A stretch of DNA of 64,000 bases from Filobasidium wieringae. Taxonomy: Eukaryota > Basidiomycota > Tremellomycetes > Filobasidiales > Filobasidiaceae. This document shows positions 1-11,913 of this stretch, piece after piece. The translations under genes and the position numbers were made by a program. The first letter of the stretch is position 1. Each line of letters begins with the position of its first letter. The stretch covers positions 191,162 to 255,161 of the forward strand of contig BCIV01000003.1 of assembly GCA_001600055.1 (NCBI GenBank). Direction: 5' to 3'. The notes beneath the pieces are model-generated. The model was not told where the DNA came from. It searched no databases and saw only the letters and a list, made by a program, of their open reading frames with translations.

Positions 1-1188
1 ATCGTGGGAGAAGGGATATCTATCTGATCGCGTTCCGTCCACCTCGCAGATCTCTTGAAGCTCGAAGAGGATCGTTTCTCAGTCGAAAGATGTAACTCGT
101 TAACGATCGACCACCACGATGGACATCGGCCCCGATATCCTTGTTGTTTCAGTTATGGATATGAATATATTCTGAATATCCGAGAGATGGAGGTCGGGTG
201 ATTGCTTGCTAGCTTGCTTGCTTTGATGGATCGGAGCGGGAGTAGCGGTAAGCGAGGGGAGAGGGAGGTGATGCAAGATTGGTCGTAGCGGTATTGTCTA
301 CACAGAAGCAGCTAAGAGTCGAGAGTAGGAGGAGGAATGAGGAGGAGTAGCGGTGGTGGAAGGTAGGTAGGAATGCTATTGATCTCTGTTCCAAACGACC
401 TAGTCTAGCTAGTCAAACTCTGTCAGGCAAGGTAGAATACGACGGTGACTAGCGGTAGAAATAGCTACTGCGAGTCTCAGGTCTGAGCGTTATAGCTAGA
501 GGCAGGCCAAGGGCTAAATGAATGATCGACGCGTAGGAAGGCAAGCAAGCTTATTATTGCTGTGCCAATTCTCGAGACGTTGTCACCTGCGCTACTCATA
601 CGTGGAAAAACGTGTCGAGCAGCTACAAATCGGTGGCTCTCGATGTCAGAATCACACGAGAGTGAAAGATCTGGTAGATGCCCTCACGGACCGCCCTATG
701 AGATAAAATTCCAAAGTTGAACTAAGATCCAAGAGCTGTGCCATGCTGCTCTCCCTCCCATTGTTTGTGACCGGCTTCTCCTCTAACGCGCGCGATGTGC
801 GGACATCGTCACTTGAGATCCTCACGGACATCCCCCTCATGACGATTGACGGGAAACAGTATCATGTCCGCTCACCCGTGGCTCCTAATTTTCGGTTTCC
901 CTCCTCTCCGCTGCTTGCGCTTTCTCTCTCGGAGCAGGCGAAACTTCAAGCTGTAACTTGGCAGAATCGTATTCGTCGACACCTCCCCCGTTCCATCTCG
1001 TTCTATCTCTAGCTCGTAATAGTAGTAGTAGTGGACACAGTTCAGGATCGTTCTTCCCGCCCGCCAAATCCACTAGCAAGCCGGACCAAGAAGAACTCAA
1101 AAAGGAGCAAGTCACTCCCTTTCCCCCCCAAAAAAACACCCTCCTTCATCTCAAGAATCAAACAACTAGACCGAATTAAACGATCAAA
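1..1188. other. Left-edge noncoding region, upstream of NOP58
   Basis: I see no convincing gene here. The open frames are short, lack protein-like composition and do not join across plausible introns. The last part (about 1030-1188) is A/C-rich and runs straight into the NOP58 start, so it probably holds that gene's promoter and 5' leader. A gene continuing from beyond the left edge cannot be excluded. Confidence 0.5.
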
Positions 1189-3345
1189 ATGCTCGTCCTC
1201 GCTGAAACTTCTGTCGGGTTTTGTCTGTTCAAGTTGAACGATGAGTCCAAGCTCGAGAGCAAGGACTTGTGGAAATCGTTCGAGACTCCCGAGTTGGCTA
1301 CTTCTGCGTGAGTACCTGTGTGAGGAAAGATCAGGTCGCTTCGAGTATGGAGACTGATCGGGGGGTTTGTCTTGGGAACACAATCAGTCTTAACCTCCAG
1401 GCCATTCACCGATTCCAATCTACCGCTTCCGCTGTAGAGGACATCACCGCCCTCCAAGAAGGCCGACTCTCCACTTCCCTCAGCGAATTCCTTTCCTCCT
1501 CTTTCCCCTCCTCCTCATCCAGCTCTTCCAAGAAGAGCAAGAAATCTTTGGAAGAGAAGTTGATCGTCTCCGACCCCAAGCTCGCGGGAACCATCAACAA
1601 GGCTCTCTCCATTCCCGTTCATTCCGATACTTCCAGTGGATTGCAGGATCTTTATCGTGGTATCAGGACTCAGTTGGCGGCGCTTTTGGGTAACGTCGGG
1701 GAGAACGATTTGGGAACTATGCGTTTGGGATTGGGTCACTCATTGTCCAGGTGAGTTGTCACGCTGGAAATTCAGAACCAGATGGATAGAAAGGAAACTA
1801 ATACGAATCGCGTGGAACAGGTTCAAGCTCAAGTTCTCTACGGATAGGGTGGATACCATGGTCATTCAGGCTATTGCGCTTTTGGACGATCTTGACAAGG
1901 AGATCAACATCTACAGTATGCGAGTCAAGGTGAGCGCGGGTGGGAGCGATACATGGTGGTCGAAGCGATGGGACTGACGCATTCACGACTACGTAGGAAT
2001 GGTACGGATGGCATTTCCCCGAAATGGGCAAGATCATCACGGATAACTTGGCTTATGCCAAGTGTGTGAGGGCGATGGGTTTCCGAACCAACTGTTCTGG
2101 AACCGACCTGAGCTCGATCCTCCCCGAAGAGCTCGAGAACACCCTCAAGGCGGCCGCTGAGATCTCGATGGGAACTGAAATTTCCGATTCCGATATCGAT
2201 CACATCCACTCGCTATGTGACCAAGTCATCTCCATCACCGAGTACCGTAAAGAGCTCTCGCAGTACTTGACCAACAGGATGGAAGCCATGGCTCCCAACC
2301 TTACCGCCATCGTGGGTGAACTCGTCGGAGCGAGGTTGATCAGCCATGCCGGTAGCTTGAACAACTTGGCCAAATTCCCCGCCTCGACCATCCAGATCTT
2401 GGGAGCCGAAAAGGCCTTGTTCCGAGCCCTCAAGACCAAGCACGATACGCCCAAGTACGGTTTGATCTACCACGCTTCCCTGATCGGAAGCGCTCCTCAA
2501 AAGTTGAAGGGAAAGATGGCGAGGATGGTCGCTACCAAGACCGCGCTCTCCATCAGGGTGGACGCCCTCGCCGATGCCGAGACGAAATCCAACCCCGCCG
2601 CCGCCCGAATCGGATCCGACAACCGAGAGAAACTTTCTTCCCGTCTCCGAGCGCTGGAGAGGGCTTTGGGACTGCCTCCTACGTACATCAAGGCCGACCG
2701 AAGGGAACAGGCCAGGTTCGAGTTGCAAGGGACCGAGGGGACTTATAACGACCAGACGGACGAGCAGGCTTTGATCGGTACTCAACCAGAGGGGAAGACG
2801 GCGGAGGAGGCCGCTATTGCTGTGGTCGCCGAGGTCAAGGCGGAAAAGTCGGCCGACAAGAAGGACAAGAAGAAGAAGAGGTGAGTCGATCGTTCGTTTT
2901 GATGGGAAGTTATTGGGTGCTGATGAATGGCCATTTTTTCTTCGTAATTCAGGCAAAGCGAGGCTCCCGCTGGTGATGTGACCATGGAGGTTGATGGTGA
3001 GGGCGATGTCGAGGGAGAGACCAAGGAGCAGAAGAAGGCACGAAAAGAGGCCAAGAAGCAGGTTAGTGATCGACCGAGAGATATCTACTCGGGACCGCGT
3101 GTATACTAACGCCATCACTCTTACTACCACTCCAGGCTAAGGCGCTCGCCAAGGCTCAAACAGAGTTGTCCACCTCGACCGCTGTGATCCCTGAAACCCC
3201 ATCCAAGAACCTGGCTTCGGAAGAATCCAACGGGAACGGTTCGTCCAAAGACAAGAAGAGCAAGAAGCGACGAGCGAGCGAGGTCGAGGGTAACGGTACC
3301 GTAGCAGAGGGCGAGAAGAAGAAGAAGAAGAAGAGCAAGGATTGA
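1189..3345 (+). CDS. NOP58: Nucleolar protein Nop58, box C/D snoRNP core
   Basis: Nop58 is a core protein of box C/D snoRNPs in the nucleolus. With Nop56, Snu13 and fibrillarin it guides 2'-O-methylation and early pre-rRNA processing. Six exons join in frame (1189-1307, 1388-1750, 1821-1929, 1997-2880, 2953-3061, 3136-3345) to 597 residues. The N-terminus [11 protein letters not shown] is the usual Nop58 start. The order of blocks matches the family: NOP5 N-terminal domain, the segment [10 protein letters not shown], then the Nop domain with [20 protein letters not shown]. The C-terminus is the expected lysine-rich KKE/D tail, split over the last three exons. Exon 2 must start at 1388, not at the later AG at 1400, because only that choice keeps the frame open and gives [10 protein letters not shown]. 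No residue known to be essential looks missing. Introns in such genes can host snoRNAs, but I could not recognise C/D boxes by eye. Confidence 0.96.
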
Positions 3346-3764
3346 ACGGGGAAGAGGGAAGGAAGTGTGCGTCTGTCGGAAGAACGGGGGCGGTTTGTAA
3401 CTTTTCGACCATGGAGGGGGATGATGGTTGTTTGTACTTTAATTCTTTGTTTCTCTTATGCCCGTACGATCGAGATCTCTCATTGCATTGAACAACTGGG
3501 ATCGGTTCGGACGTTTCGGATGATGGGGCTTGCAGGCGTTACGGATCCTGCGTTGCGGATTGCGTGTTGAGTGATTGTCTACCTGGCCTTTGGGATGGTG
3601 AAACGGTTCCTTTAAAGGAGGAAACCCCCGCTCCCCAGTTTGGGCGAAGGGGAGAAAGTGCGTCAGGCCAGGAAGAGAAATTTGGATGGCTATAGGCCAG
3701 GATTTGACATTTTACACCAGATACACACACATCACATTGCTCTCAGTGTCAAGTCAACCTCGTA
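3346..3764. other. NOP58 3' region and leader of the next gene
   Basis: This 419-base spacer separates two genes on the same strand. It holds the NOP58 3'UTR, and an A/C-rich stretch (about 3712-3735, with a short CA run) just before the next start codon. No reading frame or RNA motif was seen. Confidence 0.5.
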
Positions 3765-4328
3765 ATGTCCAACTCGACCGCACCGACTCGAGCCCTACCT
3801 CATCCCTCTCAACAACCTCATTCTAACTCTCACACTCACCCTCATCCTCATACTCAACCTCAAACGCAAACCTCCCCCACCTCCCCTACTCACCAAACGC
3901 ACCACGAGCCCACAAACACCTCCCCCATCTCCCCACACTCGGGCGGGTCGAAGAATTGGTTGAGCGGGATAAGACGGATGGGGGAGAAACCTGCGATTTC
4001 GAGGACTTGGGTCAAGAAAGGTACCGCCTCCGATCGAGGTGGTGGTCTTGGGGGAGGGACGGTTGATGAGTGAGTTGCGTCTTTTAAATCGTGCATAGAA
4101 CCTCAACCAGTCCAGCTTGAAAGACCCGTACTGATTCTTACCTCTCTCCACTCGATCCCTCGCTTCAGAGTCGTACCGGCAACGAACCTCGGTCAAGGAA
4201 GAGAAAGACCGCTCGATCGTATTCATAATCAAGCGAATAGGAGGAGCGTTTATCTCCCCTTTGAGAGTCCTTTGACTTTGACACAAGATGGGAGGGGGTA
4301 TGAGATGGGTTCCGTCCGTGCGGTTTGA
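3765..4328 (+). CDS. Small unknown protein, His/Pro/Gln-rich N-terminus
   Basis: Two exons (3765-4069 and 4169-4328) join through a GTGAGT donor and a CAG acceptor to 154 residues. I do not recognise the family. The first about 60 residues are low complexity: Ser, Thr, Pro, His and Gln with repeated H-x-H-P steps. After that comes a basic stretch (NWLSGIRRMGEKPAISRTWVKKG), a Gly run, and a C-terminal part with more ordinary composition that ends GYEMGSVRAV. There is no signal peptide or membrane segment. Both exons stay open only when joined this way, which supports a real gene. The conserved-looking part is residues 65-154. Function is unknown. Confidence 0.6.
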
Positions 4329-4573
4329 TGCTTGGTACTGCCGGTTGAAGGATTGGAATGCTTTGTGTGTCAGATCGGATGATTGATGGACGATAGGAAA
4401 GAGGTATGAGAAGAGGATAGTTATGGCGATGTACGAGGTGTAAAGCCGGATGTTTTTTGTAATGTAATGTTAGCAACGATATCGATCGATAGGCCGCTCT
4501 CGTTCTTTCTTGTATACTGTATGCATTCACAACCAATCAAGGATTGCGATCTACCTAGTCTGAAATCGACGTC

Positions 4574-4944
4574 ATGGTTGTCGAAGAGGTACTGGATCTA
4601 ATAAATCGCTTCGAGTAAGTAATCCCGGTCACTGCTCGTTAGCACCTCACTACTTGCTAGCGCCAAGAAGCTCATTTATCGACTTCTGAGGGAATCGACC
4701 GTGACACCGCTCAACTTCCTCAGGTCATTACGCATACTACACCACAGACCACAGCACGCAGAGGTAGATCCCTCTACCTAGCACCCTCAACTCCTACTCG
4801 GTGTGATAGTCCCTTCCTTCTACCCTCGCCGTTGCCACGATCCGGACTGGATTTGCCGTTTGTGGCTTTGTTGATAGAACGAAACACTTTATCAACACGC
4901 AACACGCAAACAATCACAAACGAATCCGACTTGAAACTCGATAG
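4574..4944 (+). CDS. Putative small spliced gene (53 or about 92 residues)
   Basis: An ATG at 4574 opens a 41-base exon ending at a GTAAGT donor (4615). It joins in frame to 4661-4781 after a TTGCTAG acceptor. The product is 53 residues, starts MVVEEVLDLINRF and contains KLIYRLLREST and NFLRSLRILHHRP; it would stop at 4781. A second possible intron (GTAGAT at 4764 to GATAG at 4809) also keeps the frame and gives about 92 residues ending at 4944. The product is basic and mostly helical in composition. The IYRLLR stretch recalls LYR-type mitochondrial assembly factors, but that is only a resemblance. It could instead be an upstream reading frame in the leader of the MIT-domain gene at 5222. Confidence 0.42.
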
Positions 4945-5221
4945 CTAGATCGTGCTATTCGCCTTGCTATACGACACATCGACTCTTACTTGACCTAGAG
5001 ATAGACGCCAATCGTATCGGTCAGGAAGAGGTTGTGGCCTCGGGAAAAGAAGAAACTAACACAGCCGATCGACCTATATTGAGTTTGATGCGATGTCACC
5101 TCATCGCCTCGTGTGAAGAGATTTCCCATTAGACGACAACTCGTTCGCTCTAACTACAAGAACATCAGTCTCCTACCACTTGTCCTGAACCAGAAAATTC
5201 GAGGATCTTTATAGCGGAAAG

Positions 5222-8200
5222 ATGACTTCCATCCATCCCTTTGCTCGAAGTCCGAACAAAGAAGCAACCACTCCTTCACCTCATTTCTATCAGACTGAAC
5301 TGTTCCCCTCCAGTTCAGGTATCGGAGTGGATGGCTTGGAAGACGAAGGGGATGATGGTTTGAGGGGTATCACTTATGGAGTGAGGTCTTTCGGTCCTGG
5401 GCATGGACAGACTGCGCAAGGGCAAGGGCAAGGGTGGACGGGTCAGGTGGATCAGGTGCAGGGGAGAGGACTGAGAGGGGCTCCTCCTGCTTCAGGACCG
5501 CCTTGTAAGTACGACTCTGGAACGAGCAGTCATCAACGACACCTAACATAATATCTTGCGAATAAAACTTCTTGATTCTATTGAAATCAGCGATGGATCT
5601 ACCACCTCTACCTCAAACTACAAGACAAAGACCTTCAAACGCTTCGATCGCTTCTTACCATACCGCCTCTTCCTCAACCGATCATCTTCAATCTCAAATC
5701 CCTACCAGATCTCCCGCACATACACAAACCTATTCTCAATTCGAACCTCATCAAGAACCCCACTCCGTTCCTCCCCGTCCTATACCTACAGACAGAATAT
5801 CCTCAACCAACCTCCCCTCATCATCACGCCGAACCCGGATCCCCTCCAAAGACCTACTCCAATCCGCCCTAGATCTGGCTCAAAAGGCGGTCGAATGTGA
5901 TAAGACCAATGACGTTCCCGGAGCACTCTCGATGTATCGAAAAGCAGTATCCCGTCTCCGGTGCGTGATGGAGAGGGTGGGGATCGAGCTGGGACCGATC
6001 CCTACTGGGTTAGGGTTGATGGAGCCTAGTGAGGCCGAGAAGGAGGATATCAGACAGGCGAGGAGGAGGAGAGAAGCGAATGGACAGAGAAGTGGGGATG
6101 AGGGTAAGATATTGAAGGGGATTGTGAGTTTTGGTGGACTGCTTGAAGGGAAATGGAAGGAGAGAGACTGATTCCTCTTGGACACGTTGGGAGGACAGCA
6201 TGATGCGTATATATCGAGGATCGGTTTGCTCTGTGTTATGGAATCTAGTATCAAGAAGGAAAGTGATGCTCGTGGTCCCATCATTACGGACAGGCAGGAT
6301 CAGAGCACGGGATCGGATACGGCTACTGCTCGACCAGCTGGGAATTCAGGTGAGACGAATCCTGATGAGTATACGAGAATGCAACAAGAGGTCCCCATCT
6401 TGGGCTCCGTTTCCAACCGAGTGACAAGACGTTCAAGCCTTAGAGCAGGGGAACAACTCGTTCATGCCATAGATCAGAGGGAGAATGAACCTTCTTCCCC
6501 TCAATTTCGGAAAGGAGAATTGGACAAGGACGTTCAGGGGTATTTCCCTCCGGCTTTGAAACAGACCCCCGTTCCTAGAGCAAGAGCATCTTCTATCAGG
6601 GGAAGCGTTATGGCGGGACCGTATGAGCTGGAAAGGCCTGTAGGGGAGAGGAGGAGGTCGAACGATTCGGCCGTCTCCCTTAATCAGATCCTGGAGTTCG
6701 GACCGGACGATACGCCTAGAGGAAGTTCGAACGGACATCAGGATGGTTCTGGACCGCCTGGCTCTAGCTCTTGGACCGTGGAATCGCCCACATTCACGGT
6801 CAAGTCTGGGTCTAGCTCGAGGAGACGATCGAGGTTTAGATCCAGTATTGCGGCTAGTGCCAGTCATTCGTTGGGACTGGAGGAAGAGATGGATCAGCAG
6901 GAAGCTCAGGAGGTATTGAGTCCCTCGCCTTTGATGCATGCGCAATTCGAGCAGGGTGAACCTGGATCTCAAGATGGGATGATCAGGTCTACTCCATATA
7001 ACGCGGGATTACATCAGGCTTCTGGCGGAGTGTTTCCTTCTTACCCGTCGGATTCTAGTTCGATGCATTCGAGGCGATCGTCAGCTACGCCGCCTGAGAT
7101 TTCCCCACGCTCGGCGAGTTTGGGGAATGGGATCTTCGCAGTTCAGCAAGCCGGTACGGAGGGCAACACTGGCTATTCAGTCGTGCAGCGACCCGGTTCG
7201 GCTTCGTCTGTGAGAGGCGTAAAGGGTCATAACAGAGCTCGATCGATCGCTTCGGTCTTGGAAGAAGAGGAAATATCTTACGAAATGGTGGATCATGAAA
7301 GCCTAGGTACAAGACGGACGACATCGACTCCTAGCTCTCGGGTACCTCTAGGTGCAAATGCCTACCAATCTCCTAGACAGGAACCTTTCCAGTCAAGCGT
7401 GCCGAACGGATCGAGCATCTATTCCGATCTATCATCGAATTCTGGAATCCCTCGAGCTCGAACGGTTTCTCAACCATCAAGCAGCCGATCTCTATCTAGC
7501 AGATTCGAAGCAGACAACGCACCACCGGTTCCATACTCGGGTCGTGCAGCATACGCTGATCTCGCTCAGACGGGTGCTAGCTTGCCTCCGCCTATGCCAC
7601 CAAAAGCATTGGCAATCAATGTGCATGGAGCCACAGCCAATGCCAACTATTCGGATTCTCAGGCTTCCACGTCTACGGCAACCTTGATTGTGCCGGATGG
7701 ATCGGAAGCACATGACCGTATGGTGGAGCCCCTCTTGTCTTCAGATGTATACGAAATGGCCGAATCCGATCCGTTATCAGCGATCACGGTCGAGCCACCT
7801 CCAACGAACTCGCTTCATAGACCATTCCACGTCCTCCGATTGCTACGGAATACCATCGTTTCGCCTTCTGGTGGATTCTTGAGTGCGCGACTGCATATTC
7901 CGCGTGCAATATGGAGTCAAGCGACAGTCAAATTAGTATCCCTAGACGTCAAAGTCAAGGTGATTGAGGTACTCATAGTCATCTCGACGAGTCTCACACG
8001 GAGCGGTGATGGTCTTTTGGCTGTCAGTCCGCCTGACCGTTTGAACACACCTTCACGGAACAAGTCGCAAGTACCGAACGTCGGGAAAGACTTTGCTCGT
8101 GCACTTGATGACGCGGATGGTCTTCTCGATGAGATGGAGAAACTCTTGAGCAAGAAATTGGGTCTAAAAGGAAATGCAAATAGCGTCAAGTCAAAAAAGA

Positions 8201-8795
8201 TGTCGACTGTAAGCATTAATATCTCTGCAAGCAGGGATGCTCAGAACTGAACATAAGTATCTTCTGCAGACCGGTATAAGCGTTCTCGGCTCGAAATTTA
8301 CCAAGACATTCGATCGGATAGCCACAGGGAAGAAGTGAGTACATCGGATTCCAAAAATAATGTTCCTTAGCTTAATACGAAACGACACAGTGTGGATTCT
8401 CCGACTGCATATGTCGATAGTCTGTCTCGACTGTGTCTAGAATCGCAGGTCATCGGTGAGACTGTGTCCGGTATTGTGTCGCCACTCAGGAAACTAACTT
8501 TACCTCTTGTTCCTCTAACAAGACTCGCACCTGCGGTATTTCACTGAGAAGGCGCCGTTGAGTTACGAATTCTTAAGTCCGGATCTTCGGTCTCATATCG
8601 AGACCAAACTGCGCCGGATGTCAGACTTCTTCAGTAACTTTGTGATGACGTTCGTCCTTCAAGACGTTGGTTTCTTACTTGTGCGTCAAGTCTCCTTAAC
8701 CCCTTCCAAGCACTACTTGTCCGCTGACTAATCGATCCTCTTTACGGGTGCAGGCAAAATATCTGAAACAATCAAGTAAATGGTTAGAGGATTGA
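5222..8795 (+). CDS. MIT-domain protein, Ser-rich, 1,051 residues
   Basis: Seven exons (5222-5504, 5591-6123, 6199-8208, 8270-8334, 8391-8455, 8523-8680, 8754-8795) join in frame. A MIT (microtubule interacting and trafficking) domain lies near residues 182-225, with the sequence LLQSALDLAQKAVECD followed by PGALSMYRKAVSRL; this three-helix fold binds ESCRT-III tails. The long third exon (about 670 residues) is Ser/Pro/Gly-rich and probably disordered. Helical segments return in the last exons (SLSRLCLESQVI, RYFTEKAPLSYEF, FLLAKYLKQSSKWLED). The layout suggests an adaptor in endosomal sorting or cytokinesis. That role is inferred from the domain alone. There is no AAA ATPase or calpain domain, so it is not Vps4. 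I chose the start at 5222 because it is the first ATG of the open exon; 5593 would be a possible internal start. Confidence 0.78.
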
Positions 8796-9339
8796 AAGAG
8801 GTTGTAGTGGTCGGCCGGGACAGGGGCCAAGAGACCAAAGGACAATGTTGTATAGCTTCGTTGATGGACAACGATCATACTTCGAGCAAGAGGCACGATT
8901 TTCCCGTTGGAGAAGGGTGATTGCTAGTAATGACCGCCTTCAGTTTGTCAGTATCCTGATCACCCTCTTCCTTATCAAGGGAGAGGGTTGAGTGAAACGT
9001 AACCCCAAGGAACTCCGTCAACTGTTTGCCAGTGGCCAATTCCGCTTTTGGAGAAAGAAGTTGGCTCTTCCTGCCAAGGAAGTCCTCACAATCGACAACA
9101 AGGAGACTCTCAATTGAACACTGCAAAAGTATTCAAGCGGGAGGTCGCAACGATAGTCTGTGTGGTGAATGTTCTACGAAAATGCTCGATCGAAGAACAG
9201 TTATACCGTAACTTGCAGTTGTCGTACGCAATGCGATTCGATATATTCAAGCCCTATACAATTTCAATTACCTCGATGGGGTGTGTGATACAATTCTAAC
9301 ATATCCTACAGTGCACATCTATTTACCAAATCCGTCACC
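8796..9339. other. Convergent 3' intergenic region
   Basis: This 544-base region separates the stop codons of the MIT-domain gene (+) and the aminotransferase gene (-). It should hold both 3'UTRs. I see no gene, RNA or repeat. Confidence 0.55.
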
Positions 9340-10934
9340 TCAAGCGACATAATACTTTGCGCAAAACTCCTTCAACCTCTCACAGGCGTCCACGAGCACC
9401 GCGTTGGGAGCAGCGATGACCAGTCTCATGTGGTTATCGATCCCGAACGATTGTCCCGGGATACAGAACAGTGCTTGATCCTTGACCAACGCTGCGCAGA
9501 AGTCGACGTCCGATGCAAAGTCTGGGAAATGAGCGATATCAATCCCCAACAAGAGGTACATGGCGGCGGTCGGGAAGGTGCAGTCAAGTCCTGGGATGGC
9601 CGTGAGCATCTCGTAAGAGGTCTTGGCATTGTTTTCCAACTTGGCGACGACCTCGTTGAACCAAGATTCGGGGGTTTCATCTAAGATTCTAGGGAGAGCT
9701 TTCTGGATCAGGGAACAAGGACCCATGATCCTGTTTCCCCAGCAATGGAGCGCGTGTCGAAGGGCAGAAGCGTGGTTGGATGGGTCGTGGAGTACGATCC
9801 AACCGAACCTCCATCCGGGAAGAAGGAAACGCTTCGATAGACCGGAGAGGGTGACAATAGGGACTTCAGAGGTGAGAGAAGCGAGAGGTACGAAAGGGTG
9901 TTTGGACCATTGCATGTGGCCGTAGATCTAGGTAGAGGAGAAGAGAGTTAGTCGATAGGTTCTAGGCGATGCAAGGATATAAGATTGAGACTCACCTCAT
10001 CTGCGATAATAGGAATCTTCTTCTTCTGCGCAAGCGCCACGAGTTGTTTGAGGTGATCAGGGTGCATGTTGTTTCCACAGGGGTTGCTGGGGTTGGTCTA
10101 CCATACCATGATGGACACATGAGCACTCGTTATATCGTTCGACCTCAACTCTCAACTCACGATCAAGACAAACGACGTCTTATCATCGATCAACCTCTCC
10201 ATCTGCTCTACATCACACTCCCAGCCTCTTTCAGGGAGACAGTCGTAGAACCTAATCTCGCAGTTTTCGATGTTTCCGAGCAAAGTCTCATACGCGGGGA
10301 AACCAGGGGCGGGGATGAGCACGTTGTGGCCGGGGGAGGTCATTGTCGAGAAACACATGTCGAGCCCGTGCGATGCACCGTGGACCTGTGAGCGGACGAT
10401 GTGGTTTAGCAGAGGAAAGAGATAAGAGAGTAAGTGACTAGGAATGACGCCTTACCAAAGTCACATCGTCGCCCGAATAGTCGACACCATCCCATTTCGA
10501 ATGGTATCTCGCCACAGCAGCACAAGCGGCCTTGTCTCCAGTTCCTGGTACATAACCGTTGGCAGCTCCACTGACAAGGGCTTCCTGAACCGCAGTAATG
10601 GAAACTTCAGGGGCAGGGTGTAGTCCGAAGACAGTCGGGTCACCAAGACCGAGGTTGATGAGTGGTTTTGTGCTGGTCGTGTGGGATAAGTCGAGACCTG
10701 CTACGACAGATCGAATCTTGTTCTTCGATCGGTACTGAGGTGGAACAACGGAACGCGCAAACACGGTCAGACAGGATGAAAGGAGGAAGGGAGGTTTGAA
10801 AGTTGACTCACAACAGCAGGGGCGGCGGTGACATTCCAGGAAGTGGGATCTTGGTATGAGACGGTCTGGGCGTCGTCGGAAAGTTTGAGAGCGATAGGCG
10901 TCGCTACAGGAGTAGGTTGAGTGGCGGAGGGCAT
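9340..10934 (-). CDS. Tyrosine/aromatic aminotransferase, PLP-dependent
   Basis: Five exons (10934-10812, 10734-10456, 10385-10161, 10097-9996, 9927-9340) give 438 residues. This is a fold-type I PLP enzyme of the tyrosine aminotransferase group, which moves an amino group from Tyr/Phe to 2-oxoglutarate in the cytosol. Diagnostic motifs are visible: GLGDPTVFG near the N-terminus, YVPGTGD, TNPSNPCG for the substrate/PLP region, IIADEIYG, and TLSGLSKRFLLPGWRFGW with the Schiff-base lysine at about K275. The C-terminal segment (SYEMLTAIPGLDCTFPTAAMYLLLGID) also matches tyrosine aminotransferases better than alanine or aspartate enzymes. Length and domain order are normal. No mitochondrial presequence is obvious. 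Exact substrate preference (tyrosine versus other aromatic or broad amino acids) cannot be settled by eye. Confidence 0.88.
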
Positions 10935-11358
10935 AGCTGTGGTGGTGATGTGGTGGTGTTAGGTATCTAGTCAGGTCGTGGGTTGATGTCTGATTTGTGA
11001 GCTGTGAGTGGCTGATCCGAGAATGAGAACGATTCGCTTCTCGTATAATATATTCCTTTCACAATCATTTCTCATCGGGCATCACGGTCTTCGCGGCTTT
11101 CGGTCCACGCGTAATCACCCCCGACCGGGAAACCCGAACATCGGGAAATTGCGACCGACGGTGAGATAAGAAGATCCTGAGGTGAATCCGATACGGCGGA
11201 GCAGTCTGCGATTGGTGCTCACGATTAGCCAGATTCGAGTGGTAGTGTTATTCGACACGGGTTTGCAAGCACCTTCCTGAAGGTCCTAAGATACAGTGCG
11301 GGTTTTGACCTCAAAGTGCAGGTCGTATTGCCAGATGACAATGCCGAGCAAAAAGATA
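10935..11358. promoter_or_regulatory. Upstream region of the aminotransferase gene
   Basis: This is noncoding DNA between the aminotransferase start and a tRNA-like element. An A/T-rich TATA-like stretch (about 11042-11052, TATAATATATT) lies about 110 bases upstream of the aminotransferase start codon. It is the best core-promoter candidate. No other signal was seen. Confidence 0.4.
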
Positions 11359-11433
11359 TTGTCCTACCGGGAATCGAACCCGGCAGCGCGTTCTATTGAA
11401 TTGTTGAATCAATGTTTGAAAGCTCGACTAACA
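11359..11433 (-). pseudogene. tRNA-like relic with intact T-arm
   Basis: Read on the minus strand, this 75-base stretch ends in a perfect T-arm/B-box (CCGGGTTCGATTCCCGG). It is followed by a 7-base strand and, 5 bases on, a TTTTT Pol III terminator. The 5'-half is poor: the D-arm lacks the GG pair, the putative anticodon arm does not form a normal 7-base loop, and only about four acceptor pairs fit. I therefore call it a decayed tRNA gene rather than a working one. The identity is unclear. It shares its 3' flank and internal segments with the tRNA-Glu-like locus at 16761-16853. Confidence 0.45.
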
Positions 11434-11913
11434 ATATCTATAAGATCTATAACCCACCTTGTGCTATTCAAGTTTCTGTCCGACGTGACTTTTGCTTACC
11501 TGCTTGATTGAAACACGTTTCGTTATCGACAATCGTGACTACAAATACGTTCGGTCGCTTCATTATTCTGTATATCTGACTGACTCTGCTGGATCGAAGT
11601 ACTAAACGTGGAGTGGACAAGGTACGTCAACCCGTAGGGATATTGGCCGACCTGAGTGTAAGATATTTACCATGTTCTGGTTTATACTTGCAGTAATCTC
11701 TTCCGGGGCATAGACCTAACAGTACTGTAGAGTTCCGAGGGATCGAATTTACAGGTGAAAATTCCATCAATCCGATATTCTCGTCCGTCACTGATCTCGT
11801 GATCGAGTTTCAGATCTATTAGGCCTAGGACAGGTTTAGATCTACCTCCTCAAACGGAGAGGGACACGGATCAAGCACCATCAAAGATCCTTCGATTCTG
11901 AGAAACGTCCAAC
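11434..11913. other. Leader/promoter region of the Sfr1-like gene
   Basis: About 480 bases upstream of the start codon at 11914. I see no reading frame with protein-like content and no repeat. It probably holds promoter and 5'UTR. Confidence 0.45.

Noticed and set aside
2213..3130. Long minus-strand open frame opposite NOP58
   Set aside because: It lies entirely antisense to strongly conserved NOP58 exons, has Leu/Arg/Gly bias from mirrored codons, and crosses NOP58 introns without respecting any splice logic.
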